The notes beneath the pieces were generated by a model that had not been told where the DNA came from, ran no database searches, and worked only from the letters and a program-made list of their open reading frames with translations. The position numbers and the translations under genes are program-made. From assembly GCA_023269545.1 (NCBI GenBank), contig JAHFTB010000012.1, forward strand, positions 1 to 64,000: a stretch of DNA of 64,000 nucleotides, read 5' to 3'. Of this stretch, positions 52,455-60,722 are shown in pieces. Within the stretch, counting starts at the first letter, position 1. Each line of letters opens with the position of its first letter. Origin of the DNA: Verrucomicrobiota bacterium. Lineage in GTDB: Bacteria; Verrucomicrobiota; Verrucomicrobiia; Chthoniobacterales; Xiphinematobacteraceae.

Positions 52455-52928
52455 TTATGAACTGCGAACTATAGAAAGTGCTTCTGGCATCGCGGTGGGA
52501 AGGCTGATGGGGCCTCGTCCATTGAGGCTGGCATCCAAATCTTCCAAACGGTGGATCAAATCGAGGATTTCCTTTCGAGGGCGACGTCCTCCCGCGGCGT
52601 CGCAGTAGTGTGTTCTGCAAGCAAAAGGGCGGTCGGAATAGATCAGACAGGAATTCGTCGAATCCGAAAGAAAAGGACAAGCGTGATCCGAGCGAACAGG
52701 AAGTTGCTTTCTACCCGTGGCCCGCAATGCGGTAGCGGCGAGAAGGGCTTCACCTCGAGTGATATAAGGAATTTCTCCGGTGAGTTGGAATCGACAACAT
52801 TGCGTTCGACGAATGCAGGTGCGCTCCAAGGGGCGTTCTTCCAAAGCAGTATAGATTTTCCGTACCTCATCAGGGGCGGAACGAATCTTTTCCAGATAAA
52901 GAATGGAGGATAGGGTGCGACGACGCAT
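52455..52928 (-). CDS. YkgJ-type cysteine cluster protein
   Basis: 157 aa with a CxxxxxCC cluster (CIRRTQCCRF), a CPFL and CLIYSDRPFACRTHYC arrangement. This is the YkgJ/zinc- or iron-chelating Cys-cluster pattern (CxxxCx(2)CC... CxxYxxRPxxCR). Members are thought to bind Fe or Zn; their function is not established. The protein is near the family's normal size. It converges with rfaE2 and is followed upstream by a gap ending in a large HAD gene on the other strand. Confidence 0.88.
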   Translation of the reverse strand: MRRRTLSSILYLEKIRSAPDEVRKIYTALEERPLERTCIRRTQCCRFQLTGEIPYITRGEALLAATALRATGRKQLPVRSDHACPFLSDSTNSCLIYSDRPFACRTHYCDAAGGRRPRKEILDLIHRLEDLDASLNGRGPISLPTAMPEALSIVRSS

Positions 52929-53070
52929 AAAAAGAGAAAGTTGATGACACGGTCATTTTTTTAAAACACTCCGGAAGATGTATATAAAACGTTTTTACTG
53001 ATCAAAGAGCTCGCTTTAAAGGGAAGCATGGTATTAAAAATGGAAATTATTTAATAGTAAATTATGATTC

Positions 53071-55128
53071 ATGGATAAATTAAATTCCTTCCAAAATTGG
53101 GAAATTGATCAAAAATTTATCAGCGCTGTCATAGAAAATCATTCAATAGAATTAGTATCGCTTGATATATTTGACACTGCATTGACGAGATTAGTAGATA
53201 GCCCTGCAGATGCCTTTGCACTTATGGAGAGACGCCTGGCTACGGAAATCGGAGCTAAAGCCAGGCACTTTGCGATAGCTCGTGAAAATGCTGAACGATT
53301 TGCTCGAATCAAGCATTTTGAAGCATATGGGCAAGAGGAAATTAGCCTTGATGCGATCTATGCTGCATTTCATCCTGCATTCACTCCTCACATGACTCGT
53401 GCTCGCGAGATCGAATTAGAAGTAGAGAGAGATTTGTTAGTGGCTGTTCCTGATGTGCTTTTGTTGACTCATCGTCTCAAAGAGGCAGGTCGACCTTTTA
53501 TCTTTGTATCAGACATGTACCTTCCTAACGAGTTTCTTGCGGAAATTCTATCGCAGTGTGGTTACGCAGGGTGGGAAGCATTATATGTCTCTGCCGCAGT
53601 GAGGGCGACGAAAAGGAGCGGACGCATATGGAATTCCATAGCCGCGCGTTACTCGCAACTTGAGAAAATATTGCATATTGGAGACAACGAATGGGCTGAT
53701 GGCAAGCAGCCCAAACAATACGGAATCCATACAATTCTCTTTGAGCGCGTTCGCACGGAACGCCGTGTGGGAGCAAAACTGAATCCGGACTTATTACCAT
53801 TCTCGTTCTTGCAAAGACATGTCGTTTTGACGAGCCATACGGTCCCTAATGTGCAACCGGATGTTGAAGCAAAATGGCGGGAACTTGGGTGCGTATTAGG
53901 GGGTATTACGTTGGCAGGCTTTCTTCTTTGGTTAAAAAAGAAAGTCGAGCAGCATAGCATAGAAAGACTCTACTTTTGTGCACGAGATGGATGGCTAGTG
54001 CAGCGAGCGTGGCATGCGGCAGGCCTTAATAAAATAACGGGCGTCGATGATCGTTATTTGTATATATCCCGAAGGCCGCTCAATCTCGCTTGTGGCTATG
54101 TGGAAAGCCATCCTACTCAACTGTCGTTCGCCCTCGTGGAATTCTTAACTCACACGGATACGAAGACCACGGTCCGGACGATGCTCAATCGCGCCAAATT
54201 AATTGGAAATACTTCAGTCGAAGCAGATCTGATCCAGCATTATGGTTCTCTGGACATCCAGCTGGACTGGCAGAATCTCACCAGCATGGCGAACATTTTG
54301 CGCAAATATTCCAGCAGGATCTATGCAAATCTACGGCAGGACTTTGAAGTGCTAACCGGATATCTTGAGCAGGAACAGGTGGGTATCAATGCCCGCTGCG
54401 CGATTGTGGATATGGGCTGGCATGCCACAATACAGCGCTCTCTTACCACGGTGCTCAAGCAAATGAGCGGAACGAGGGCAATTAATGGGTTTTATTATGG
54501 TTTGTGGACACAGGCTGCAGGTAATCGGCTTGGCGCTGGGATGATGGAATCAGCGTTTGCCTCGAAATTTATTCGCATCGAAGATCAGGCTGAAGTATGG
54601 TGCGCGGCCGAGATTCTCGAGGAACTTCATATGGCCCCACATGGGACAGTTGTTTCGTATGAGTGGAGAGACAGCAAATGGACTCCGATGATTGCAGAGA
54701 GTCCGATTGAAATGTCTCAGTATCAGCATCTGACGCGTCACTTTCAAGAAGGCGCTCTTGAGGCGGTTGCGTCACTGTTTGCAACGGGGCGGTATGGTCC
54801 TATTCAACTCGATGAAATCACTCCCAGTGTAGTGCGAGCAGCGCTTGGGGCGATTTGCATTTCTCCGTCTGCCAGGGAGCTTTCACTACTAGGCAGCATA
54901 AGGCACTGCTCAACATTTGATCATTCCCATGCGGACGCTATCATTCCGGCTGAACTTCCGAGTGATGAACAAACGATGCAATCTATTTATGCCAGAAGTG
55001 GATGGCGCCTCGGTACAGTTCTTTCTTGGCAAAAACATGCATCTCCTAAACAAAAAGAGCTTATCAAGGCATTCGCAAGAGATAAGTTTTGCTATCTCAG
55101 CGAGCGAGTGTTGCGTCAATTTTATTGA
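53071..55128 (+). CDS. Large HAD-superfamily protein (COG5610 type)
   Basis: The 685 aa include a HAD hydrolase domain (about 25-230): DIFDTALTR with nucleophile Asp32, FIFVSDMYLP as motif II, and HIGDNEWAD as motif IV. About 450 residues of the C-terminal COG5610 region follow (YFCARDGWLV, CAIVDMGWHATIQRSL). These proteins occur in polysaccharide gene clusters and are thought to dephosphorylate or process glycan intermediates; the precise reaction is not known. All HAD catalytic Asp residues are present. The upstream AT-rich gap and the fragmentary repeat B sequence near 53005 precede it. Confidence 0.85.
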   Translation: MDKLNSFQNWEIDQKFISAVIENHSIELVSLDIFDTALTRLVDSPADAFALMERRLATEIGAKARHFAIARENAERFARIKHFEAYGQEEISLDAIYAAFHPAFTPHMTRAREIELEVERDLLVAVPDVLLLTHRLKEAGRPFIFVSDMYLPNEFLAEILSQCGYAGWEALYVSAAVRATKRSGRIWNSIAARYSQLEKILHIGDNEWADGKQPKQYGIHTILFERVRTERRVGAKLNPDLLPFSFLQRHVVLTSHTVPNVQPDVEAKWRELGCVLGGITLAGFLLWLKKKVEQHSIERLYFCARDGWLVQRAWHAAGLNKITGVDDRYLYISRRPLNLACGYVESHPTQLSFALVEFLTHTDTKTTVRTMLNRAKLIGNTSVEADLIQHYGSLDIQLDWQNLTSMANILRKYSSRIYANLRQDFEVLTGYLEQEQVGINARCAIVDMGWHATIQRSLTTVLKQMSGTRAINGFYYGLWTQAAGNRLGAGMMESAFASKFIRIEDQAEVWCAAEILEELHMAPHGTVVSYEWRDSKWTPMIAESPIEMSQYQHLTRHFQEGALEAVASLFATGRYGPIQLDEITPSVVRAALGAICISPSARELSLLGSIRHCSTFDHSHADAIIPAELPSDEQTMQSIYARSGWRLGTVLSWQKHASPKQKELIKAFARDKFCYLSERVLRQFY

Positions 55129-55410
55129 TTTTTAGGTACTTAAATATTTGATGCGTTATGAGGACACGCTTCCGCTGTTTCCCATCTCCCACTCCCTTCT
55201 TCGCTCCTGTTTTGCCTCGCCGCAAGAGTCCGTTGATATCTCCTCTTCGAAATTCTTTTATCCCATCCAATAAGCGGGCTCGTGAACATCCACAGATTAT
55301 TGAGATCTCCCTCCCAGCGCACATTTTTTTACCTTGCAAGAGGAAGCAAGCGCCTGAGTTTCAATTAGGCTCAACTCCAAAAGACCACATCGCTTTAAAA
55401 ATAAGAGTTC

Positions 55411-56133
55411 TTATACGGCAAGCATGGTATGATTCCGTGGCGGGCGAGGAGGAGGCTCTGTATTTGCCACTCGAGTGCTCAACGTAGCGGTAATCCCATG
55501 GGGTGGATTTCTTTCAGACATGGGGTGGGAATGTAAAAAATCATCCGCCATGTCATCCCTCTCATCCTCGGAAAGTATCCGCACTTCGGAGATAAGTTCC
55601 AGATTCCCATTGGAATCTATTTTAAAGATTTTTCCATCATCAGTGACTAAGGAAAATGGACCATTCTCCTCCCGAACAAGGGTCACGGGACTACTAAAAG
55701 GTTGGCCATCCAAAAGAGGAGAGATCGGAGTTGAGGGTTGCTGACTGCGTGCTGGAACCTTCACCAGATGTGCGAGTTTCTTTGTAGGAGACCATAACAA
55801 ATAGGAGGTTTCTCCTCCCGAAGACGTAGTGCCAATTTTGGTTAAAATAGAATCTTTCTCAGTAGGGATCGAACGGAGATTTTCCCAATCCAGATAAATA
55901 GTTTCCGTTTGTCCTTCTGAATTGGTTCCTTGAATCTTAATCCATTCGGCCATTTCTGATCTTTCCGGAAGTACAGAATCTATTGCTTCAATTCCAACCA
56001 AACTGGCTAATGTCTGCCAGAATTGGCGTCTAGTAACCGCCTCACTTGTTGGCGTGCCAGCTCCTTGCTTTAATTGCATAAAGGCACTGTGAGGGAGGTC
56101 GCCTACGGACTGGAGCTGTCTTTTTCCGTTCAC
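55411..56133 (-). CDS. Unknown protein divergent from the TcdB-like gene
   Basis: 240 aa, unrecognised. The N-terminus contains TRRQFWQTLASLVG, vaguely Tat-like but without a good hydrophobic core. The middle has short beta-rich segments (TIYLDWENLRSIP; FSLVTDDGKIFKIDSNG). Its first 60 bp overlap the start of the TcdB-like frame on the other strand, so either this start or the other is too long; a later Met in this gene (near MAEWIKIQG) would remove the overlap. Placement head-to-head with a toxin-like gene makes a chaperone, regulator or immunity function possible but unproven. Confidence 0.5.
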   Translation of the reverse strand: MNGKRQLQSVGDLPHSAFMQLKQGAGTPTSEAVTRRQFWQTLASLVGIEAIDSVLPERSEMAEWIKIQGTNSEGQTETIYLDWENLRSIPTEKDSILTKIGTTSSGGETSYLLWSPTKKLAHLVKVPARSQQPSTPISPLLDGQPFSSPVTLVREENGPFSLVTDDGKIFKIDSNGNLELISEVRILSEDERDDMADDFLHSHPMSERNPPHGITATLSTRVANTEPPPRPPRNHTMLAV

Positions 56134-58281
56134 AAACTCAGGCTATCTGAATTAAAGGGTGAAGGAAGAATAGTGGGATATGCATCGAAACACGGAGGGC
56201 CTCTGGGCTCTACTTTCCAAGAATCCGTGGGTCCCTTTGGAGAAGCTGAATGGAAACAAAAACTCAATCAACTCAAGGAGAAGTGGGAGGCATGGGTAAG
56301 AAAGAGCCATGCATTACACGAACAGGTTGTGAGCAAAAAAACTATTCTCGGGACTAGTGAGGAATTAGTCCTTTCCCTGCCGTATCTGAGGCAAGAAGAA
56401 GGAAAGTTTAAGATGCCGGTAGTCAACCTGAAAACTGGCGCTAGCGAGGAAGTAGAAATTTTCCAAGAGCTGGGATCTGCCTTCTTAGCAGAGAGAGAAA
56501 AAATAAAAAAACTTTTGGAGCCACTTAAGCCTCATATAGAAGAAACTACGGATGGAAATTTAAGTTTTAAAGAAAACGAATTAGGCTGGGAAAAATTAGG
56601 GGGGGAAAGCCTCAATCTTGAATTCTTAGCTATGGCACTAAACTCCCTTTTTACCAACAAAGAGAATATGTCCTCTAGCCAGAAATTAATGATCTATTGG
56701 AATTTAACTGGAGCGGCAATATCCACTACAGGAGATCTCACCACATGGATCAGTACAAAAATGGCGCCCGGAGGATCCATAGCACAGTCCTTGGGAAGAT
56801 TAGGGCGTGTTTTTGGAGGAGCAAATATAGCATTTTTATCGGGATCCCATTTCTTTGACATCTACCAAGCCCTCACAGCAAAAGATGAGGCTACACAAGT
56901 GGGTTCCGGAATACGGATTGGGTTTACCACATTAGGGTGGGGAGCCATGTTCATGGCGGAAGGAGAAATCTATGCAGTCCCTGCAGTGGCTTTAGGAGGG
57001 CTAATTTCGACAGTAGCCGAATACTTCATTGGTGAAACAGAAAGCGAACAGCAGTTTTTTGATTGGCTGATAAAAAGCTATGAAAACTATAAGAAGGGAG
57101 GGGTTCGCATCAATCAGCAAAGCGGTGTGGTAGAGATTACCGCGGGAATGAGAGAAATGGATTATAGAGCTAAGAAAGTAGCCTTTAGTAGCGACTGGAT
57201 TCGCAAGAATGTGGATGAAAACTCCTCTCCTGATGATGCAAGTGCCTGGGGGAGTGTCAGGGAAGGGCTGGATATAGCGCCCGATAGGGAAATGGGAGCA
57301 AGCATCTCCGATGCTCAAATCATAGTATTACCGCACACCGGAGAAAAATATATGACTTATAGAAAAGGACTGACTCCAACCTGGCTGGACCCACAAAATA
57401 CCGGCATCCCAGCAAAATTTAAAGCCAAGGGAATCATCCCCGAATATGATCGTGCGCAGGGGAGAGGTATGCTGGCAATCCTGCCTGCGCATTTAGAAAA
57501 AGTTTTCGAAAAACCACTCCCTGTAAAAATAATACTGGATCAAAAGAATCGAATCTTTGTTTTCCCAGGTCCTAAGATAAAGGGAGAAGATCACTATGAA
57601 ATCAAAGGAGGAGGAGGAACCATGATATTCACAGGATTACATTCCGGAGTTAAATTAGCTCTGGAGGACCACACAGAGAGTTCCACCTTTATCATCCATT
57701 CAGAGATGGCTCTCTTGGGGGGAGAAGATCTCAGCATCAGCAATCATAAATTGACCATTCCCTGTAAGAATGGAAAGCGTATAGAAATAGACCTTTCTGC
57801 GATATCCGCTCAGACTCAAATCAAAGTGGTAGGAACCTCCGGAAGCTGGAAGATAGATGGCGGAAATTGTAAACTGATTGGCCTCGATGAGAGAGGAAAT
57901 GTGAGTCCGGAGGAGTTGGCTAATAGAGCAAAGCGCACGTTAGATGACATAAAAATCCAAGGGAAAACCAGTGATGACATTTTCGTTTCCCTAGGGGATC
58001 CCCTGCCGGATTTCGCTCGCACTGCAGAAGAAATTGCAGGGCCTTCCATAGAGGAGATCCGAAGGGAGGCTCAGGCAATGTTCAACGAGCTTTCCCAGAA
58101 TCCTTATAGAAATATTCGCCTCGATACGACCAGACGAAGCAACCACATCAATAAGAATCTGCAGCTGATCAATGCGGCTCCTCAAAGAGCAGAGGTCGAG
58201 AAGCTTGCTCAAAAGAATGCACGGAAAAAGTGGATCAGGAAACAACTCTTACGATCTACGACAGTAAAACTCGGAGGTTGA
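56074..58281 (+). CDS. TcdA/TcdB pore-forming (delivery) domain-like protein
   Basis: A 735-aa frame beginning with TTG directly after a stop; GTG 56173, preceded by GAAGGAAG, is the more likely start. Residues 185-335 resemble the start of the clostridial large-toxin delivery region: a helical NxAFxxQSL-type segment, then a long amphipathic/hydrophobic stretch (ANIAFLSGSHFFDIYQALT, then VPAVALGGLISTVAEYFIG). Residues 410-540 match the order of that region: IIVLPHTGEKY, KGLTPTWLD, then the GSGGTY-like GGGGTMIFT and a beta-helix-like tail. No glucosyltransferase, cysteine protease or CROP repeats are present, so only the translocation part exists here. The C-terminal ~20 residues are probably a frameshift artefact (see next entry). 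Confidence 0.7.
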   Translation: MHKGTVREVAYGLELSFSVHKLRLSELKGEGRIVGYASKHGGPLGSTFQESVGPFGEAEWKQKLNQLKEKWEAWVRKSHALHEQVVSKKTILGTSEELVLSLPYLRQEEGKFKMPVVNLKTGASEEVEIFQELGSAFLAEREKIKKLLEPLKPHIEETTDGNLSFKENELGWEKLGGESLNLEFLAMALNSLFTNKENMSSSQKLMIYWNLTGAAISTTGDLTTWISTKMAPGGSIAQSLGRLGRVFGGANIAFLSGSHFFDIYQALTAKDEATQVGSGIRIGFTTLGWGAMFMAEGEIYAVPAVALGGLISTVAEYFIGETESEQQFFDWLIKSYENYKKGGVRINQQSGVVEITAGMREMDYRAKKVAFSSDWIRKNVDENSSPDDASAWGSVREGLDIAPDREMGASISDAQIIVLPHTGEKYMTYRKGLTPTWLDPQNTGIPAKFKAKGIIPEYDRAQGRGMLAILPAHLEKVFEKPLPVKIILDQKNRIFVFPGPKIKGEDHYEIKGGGGTMIFTGLHSGVKLALEDHTESSTFIIHSEMALLGGEDLSISNHKLTIPCKNGKRIEIDLSAISAQTQIKVVGTSGSWKIDGGNCKLIGLDERGNVSPEELANRAKRTLDDIKIQGKTSDDIFVSLGDPLPDFARTAEEIAGPSIEEIRREAQAMFNELSQNPYRNIRLDTTRRSNHINKNLQLINAAPQRAEVEKLAQKNARKKWIRKQLLRSTTVKLGG

Positions 58282-58890
58282 TAGGGTTTGATGCCAACGG
58301 TTCAAAACTCCCCAAAGGGGGGAAACTCGTTGGGTTAACAGCCAAACAAGCTTTTTTTTTCATGCAGCCACACAGAAATTATTCGGTTTAGAACTCTCTT
58401 CGAATCAAGAGAAGACCCAATATGAATTGAAATTTGGCAATGCGGAAAGTCGAATTGAGAACTTTCACAGAGAGAGGATCAAATAAAATTTAATCTGACA
58501 GTTCCGCAGGGCGGTAAGCAGATAACGTTTTCCTTAGTACTAAAAGAAAATAGACTCTATGTAGCTAAAGTAAGTGGACTGACCACTACGGATTTAGAGG
58601 CTATAAAAAACCTCTGCAAGGAGATGAAATCCACTATCCCTTCGAATCAATTATTAGAGATATTGGGGCTGATATCAGCAGGAACGCCAGCTCAACAGAA
58701 TCTTCAAATAGGTTGGTTAAGTTGGTTAAAGCTTGAAGACGGTCAGGGAGAGGGAATTTATGTGAGGTCGGAAGATAGCAATTATTATTCAGTCAGCAAG
58801 GATGGTAAAAAGGTGTTTCTCGTAAGTCTTCTCGATCCCGCTCAAAAGCTTGCCATGAATTATAAAATGCAGGAGGAGCAGACTGGATAG
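58221..58890 (+). pseudogene. Frameshifted remainder of the TcdB-like gene
   Basis: Protein-like sequence continues past the stop in other frames. TEKVDQETTLTIYDSKTRRL then IGFDANGSKLPKGG runs from 58221 in frame 3. After a run of nine T (58352-58360) it continues as HAATQKLFGLELSSNQ in frame 2. After an AG-rich spot (about 58466-58475) it returns to frame 1 as EDQIKFNLTVPQGGKQITF, then SLVLKENRLYVAKVSGL, ending at TAG 58890. QITFSLVLKENRL has the same character as the 'KISLSLTLQDEKT' strand of TcdB. So one ancestral gene reached 58890 and has at least three frameshifts at simple runs. Either decay or sequencing error could explain it. Confidence 0.65.
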
Positions 58891-58938
58891 CGAAGCCAGT
58901 ATAAAATACATCCCTATTTTATGTGGGTTCCGCTATAT
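58887..58938. repeat. Repeat D, complete inverted pair
   Basis: ATAGCGAAGCCAGTATAAAAT (58887-58907) faces its inverse ATTTTATGTGGGTTCCGCTAT (from 58917). It can fold into a hairpin with 6-bp (ATAGCG/CGCTAT) and 7-bp (ATAAAAT/ATTTTAT) stems. The first unit contains the last stop codon of the TcdB-like remnant. Elsewhere only single halves are seen. Confidence 0.75.
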
Positions 58939-59016
58939 CTCAACAGGACACCCTGTTCTTACCGCATAGGAATTGCGTTATAAACTGATCAGAGAGTGAT
59001 TGCCCTTTTAGCTTGA

Positions 59017-59050
59017 GGTCCGGTCCCGCCAGCCCGCCGGAGACCGGACC
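59017..59050. terminator. Strong GC hairpin downstream of glnA
   Basis: GGTCCGGTC (59017-59025) pairs perfectly with GACCGGACC (59042-59050). It lies about 50 bp beyond the GSII gene's stop on the minus strand. No uridine run follows on either strand, so termination is only likely, not certain. Confidence 0.4.
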
Positions 59051-59102
59051 GGATTGCAAGAAAGAGTCTACATTTGCCTGAGAGGAAGTGGGCCTTCTTA
59101 AA

Positions 59103-60116
59103 TTATACGGTAGGTACCGTAGCGATTGTTTGAAGAATCCGACTGGCGATCTTATAAGGGTCGCCGGAGGAATTTGGGCGGCGATCTTCCAAGTATCCCT
59201 TGTAGCTATTGTTTACAAAGCTGTGAGGGACACGGATGGAAGCGCCGCGATTAGCTATGCCGTAGTTGAATTTATCGATGGACTGTGTCTCATGGAGACC
59301 TGTAAGACGCAAATGGTTATCAGGTCCGTATACGGCAATGTGTTCATTTCGGTATTTATCGAAAGCGGCCATGAGAGCTTCGAAATACTCCTTGCCGCCG
59401 ACTTCCCGTAGGTACTTGGTAGAAAAGTTTGCGTGCATTCCGGAGCCATTCCAGTCGCCATGGATCGGTTTGCAGTGAAATTCGACATCCAGTTTGTAAG
59501 GCTCACAGAGTCGGATGAGAAGGTATCTAGCCATCCAGATGTCGTCGGCTGCTCTGCGAGATCCTTTCCCAAAAATTTGGAATTCCCACTGTCCCTTTGC
59601 TACTTCCGCATTGATTCCCTCATGGCGGATTCCGGCATCCAGGCAGAGATCCAGATGTTTTTCAACAATCTCCCGAGCGCACTCTCCTACTGCACTATAG
59701 CCTACTCCGGTATAATATTTGCCCTGTGGGGCTGGATAGCCCTCTGTGGGAAAGCCCAAGGGGCGCCCTTCCCGAAAGAAGAAATACTCCTGTTCGAAAC
59801 CAAACCAGCTGTCTGGGTCGTCTTTCACAGTTGCTCGTGAGTTGCTATGATGGGGAGTGCCATCCGGGAGGAGCACTTCGTTCATGACAAGAATGCCATT
59901 TTTTCTGGTGCTATCCGGATAAATGGCAACAGGTTTCAGTTTGCAGTCTGAATTGTAGCCCTCGGCCTGTTTGGTCGAGCTACCATCAAAGCCCCACTCG
60001 GGAATATCTGCCAAGCTAGGAAAGCTATTGTATTCTACGATTTTGGTTTTGCTTCGGAGATTGGGGACTGGTTCATAACCGTCGAGCCAAACATATTCCA
60101 ATTTATATTTCGCCAT
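59103..60116 (-). CDS. Glutamine synthetase type II (eukaryote-like)
   Basis: About 337 aa from ATG 60116 (MAKYKLEYVWLDG); an upstream ATG at 60194 would add an atypical 26 residues. The GSII N-terminus is YKLEYVWLDGYEP, with PEWGFDGSST as the hallmark loop. WFGFEQEYFFF holds the metal-binding Glu residues. HCKPIHGDWNGSGMHANFST is the ATP/glutamate site, and RGASIRVPHSF is also present. It makes glutamine from glutamate, ammonia and ATP. GSII is a decameric enzyme found in eukaryotes and certain bacteria. All active-site residues are visible. It stands alone; no GSI or regulator is adjacent. Confidence 0.95.
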   Translation of the reverse strand: MAKYKLEYVWLDGYEPVPNLRSKTKIVEYNSFPSLADIPEWGFDGSSTKQAEGYNSDCKLKPVAIYPDSTRKNGILVMNEVLLPDGTPHHSNSRATVKDDPDSWFGFEQEYFFFREGRPLGFPTEGYPAPQGKYYTGVGYSAVGECAREIVEKHLDLCLDAGIRHEGINAEVAKGQWEFQIFGKGSRRAADDIWMARYLLIRLCEPYKLDVEFHCKPIHGDWNGSGMHANFSTKYLREVGGKEYFEALMAAFDKYRNEHIAVYGPDNHLRLTGLHETQSIDKFNYGIANRGASIRVPHSFVNNSYKGYLEDRRPNSSGDPYKIASRILQTIATVPTV

Positions 60117-60323
60117 ATTGTGTGGGTGTGATGTTTCTATTGTTAAATAATCTTTGTCAGAACGTGCAAATTCTCTTTGCTTATTGGAAAGCAAATTTTA
60201 TTTAAAACATATAGAAGCAAGTTGCATGCCATATGTGGGATGCAAGCTACATAAAATTCCTTTTTTTGTCAAAATTTCTTCTCTTCGCTTGCGTCTCTTC
60301 GTGAAGAGGTGCAATTTTAGCGG

Positions 60324-60722
60324 GTGCATGAAGTCAAAGATACACTCAGGGCAATGGTGCGAATTGGCTTTGATGGGAGGGTATACAAGACCTTTCGAGG
60401 TCCTAAAGCGGAGGATCGATTTGCCAATGAGGTTCGCGTTTTGAAGTATTTAGCTGACAGGAGTTGCCCATTTGTTCCTGTCTTGCTTGAGGTCGATCCA
60501 GTAAAACTCAAGATAGTGACTACTAGCTGCGGGAGTCGGGTGGATTACCTGGATTCTAGCCGCATGGCTGAACTCTTTGTGGAGCTTGAGCAATATGGTG
60601 TCCGTCACGAAGATCAGGCTATGCGAAATGTCACTTATCGCCAGTCAGACGGCCGTTTCTGTTTGATCGATTTCGAATTTGCCAAAATTTTCGAAGATTC
60701 TTCTTCTCATGCAGCCGAATAA
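60324..60722 (+). CDS. Minimal protein-kinase-fold protein
   Basis: 132 aa. The catalytic-loop pattern HxDxxxxN is YGVRHEDQAMRNV, followed by FCLIDFEFAKI, where DFE replaces DFG, as in Kdo/RIO-like and aminoglycoside phosphotransferase folds. The N-lobe has a strand with Lys (GRVYKTFRG) and the helix NEVRVLKYL with the ion-pair Glu, but no obvious glycine loop. It is far shorter than normal kinases (more than 200 aa). Its 3' end overlaps the start of the PP2C gene (ATG 60709), so the two are translationally coupled and form a kinase-phosphatase pair. The substrate is unknown. Confidence 0.65.
   Translation: MHEVKDTLRAMVRIGFDGRVYKTFRGPKAEDRFANEVRVLKYLADRSCPFVPVLLEVDPVKLKIVTTSCGSRVDYLDSSRMAELFVELEQYGVRHEDQAMRNVTYRQSDGRFCLIDFEFAKIFEDSSSHAAE

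Noticed and set aside
55158-55487. 109-codon open frame after the HAD gene
   Set aside because: Composition is Pro/Arg/Ser-rich without domain features; it overlaps the opposite-strand 240-aa gene and a repeat B fragment (about 55400).
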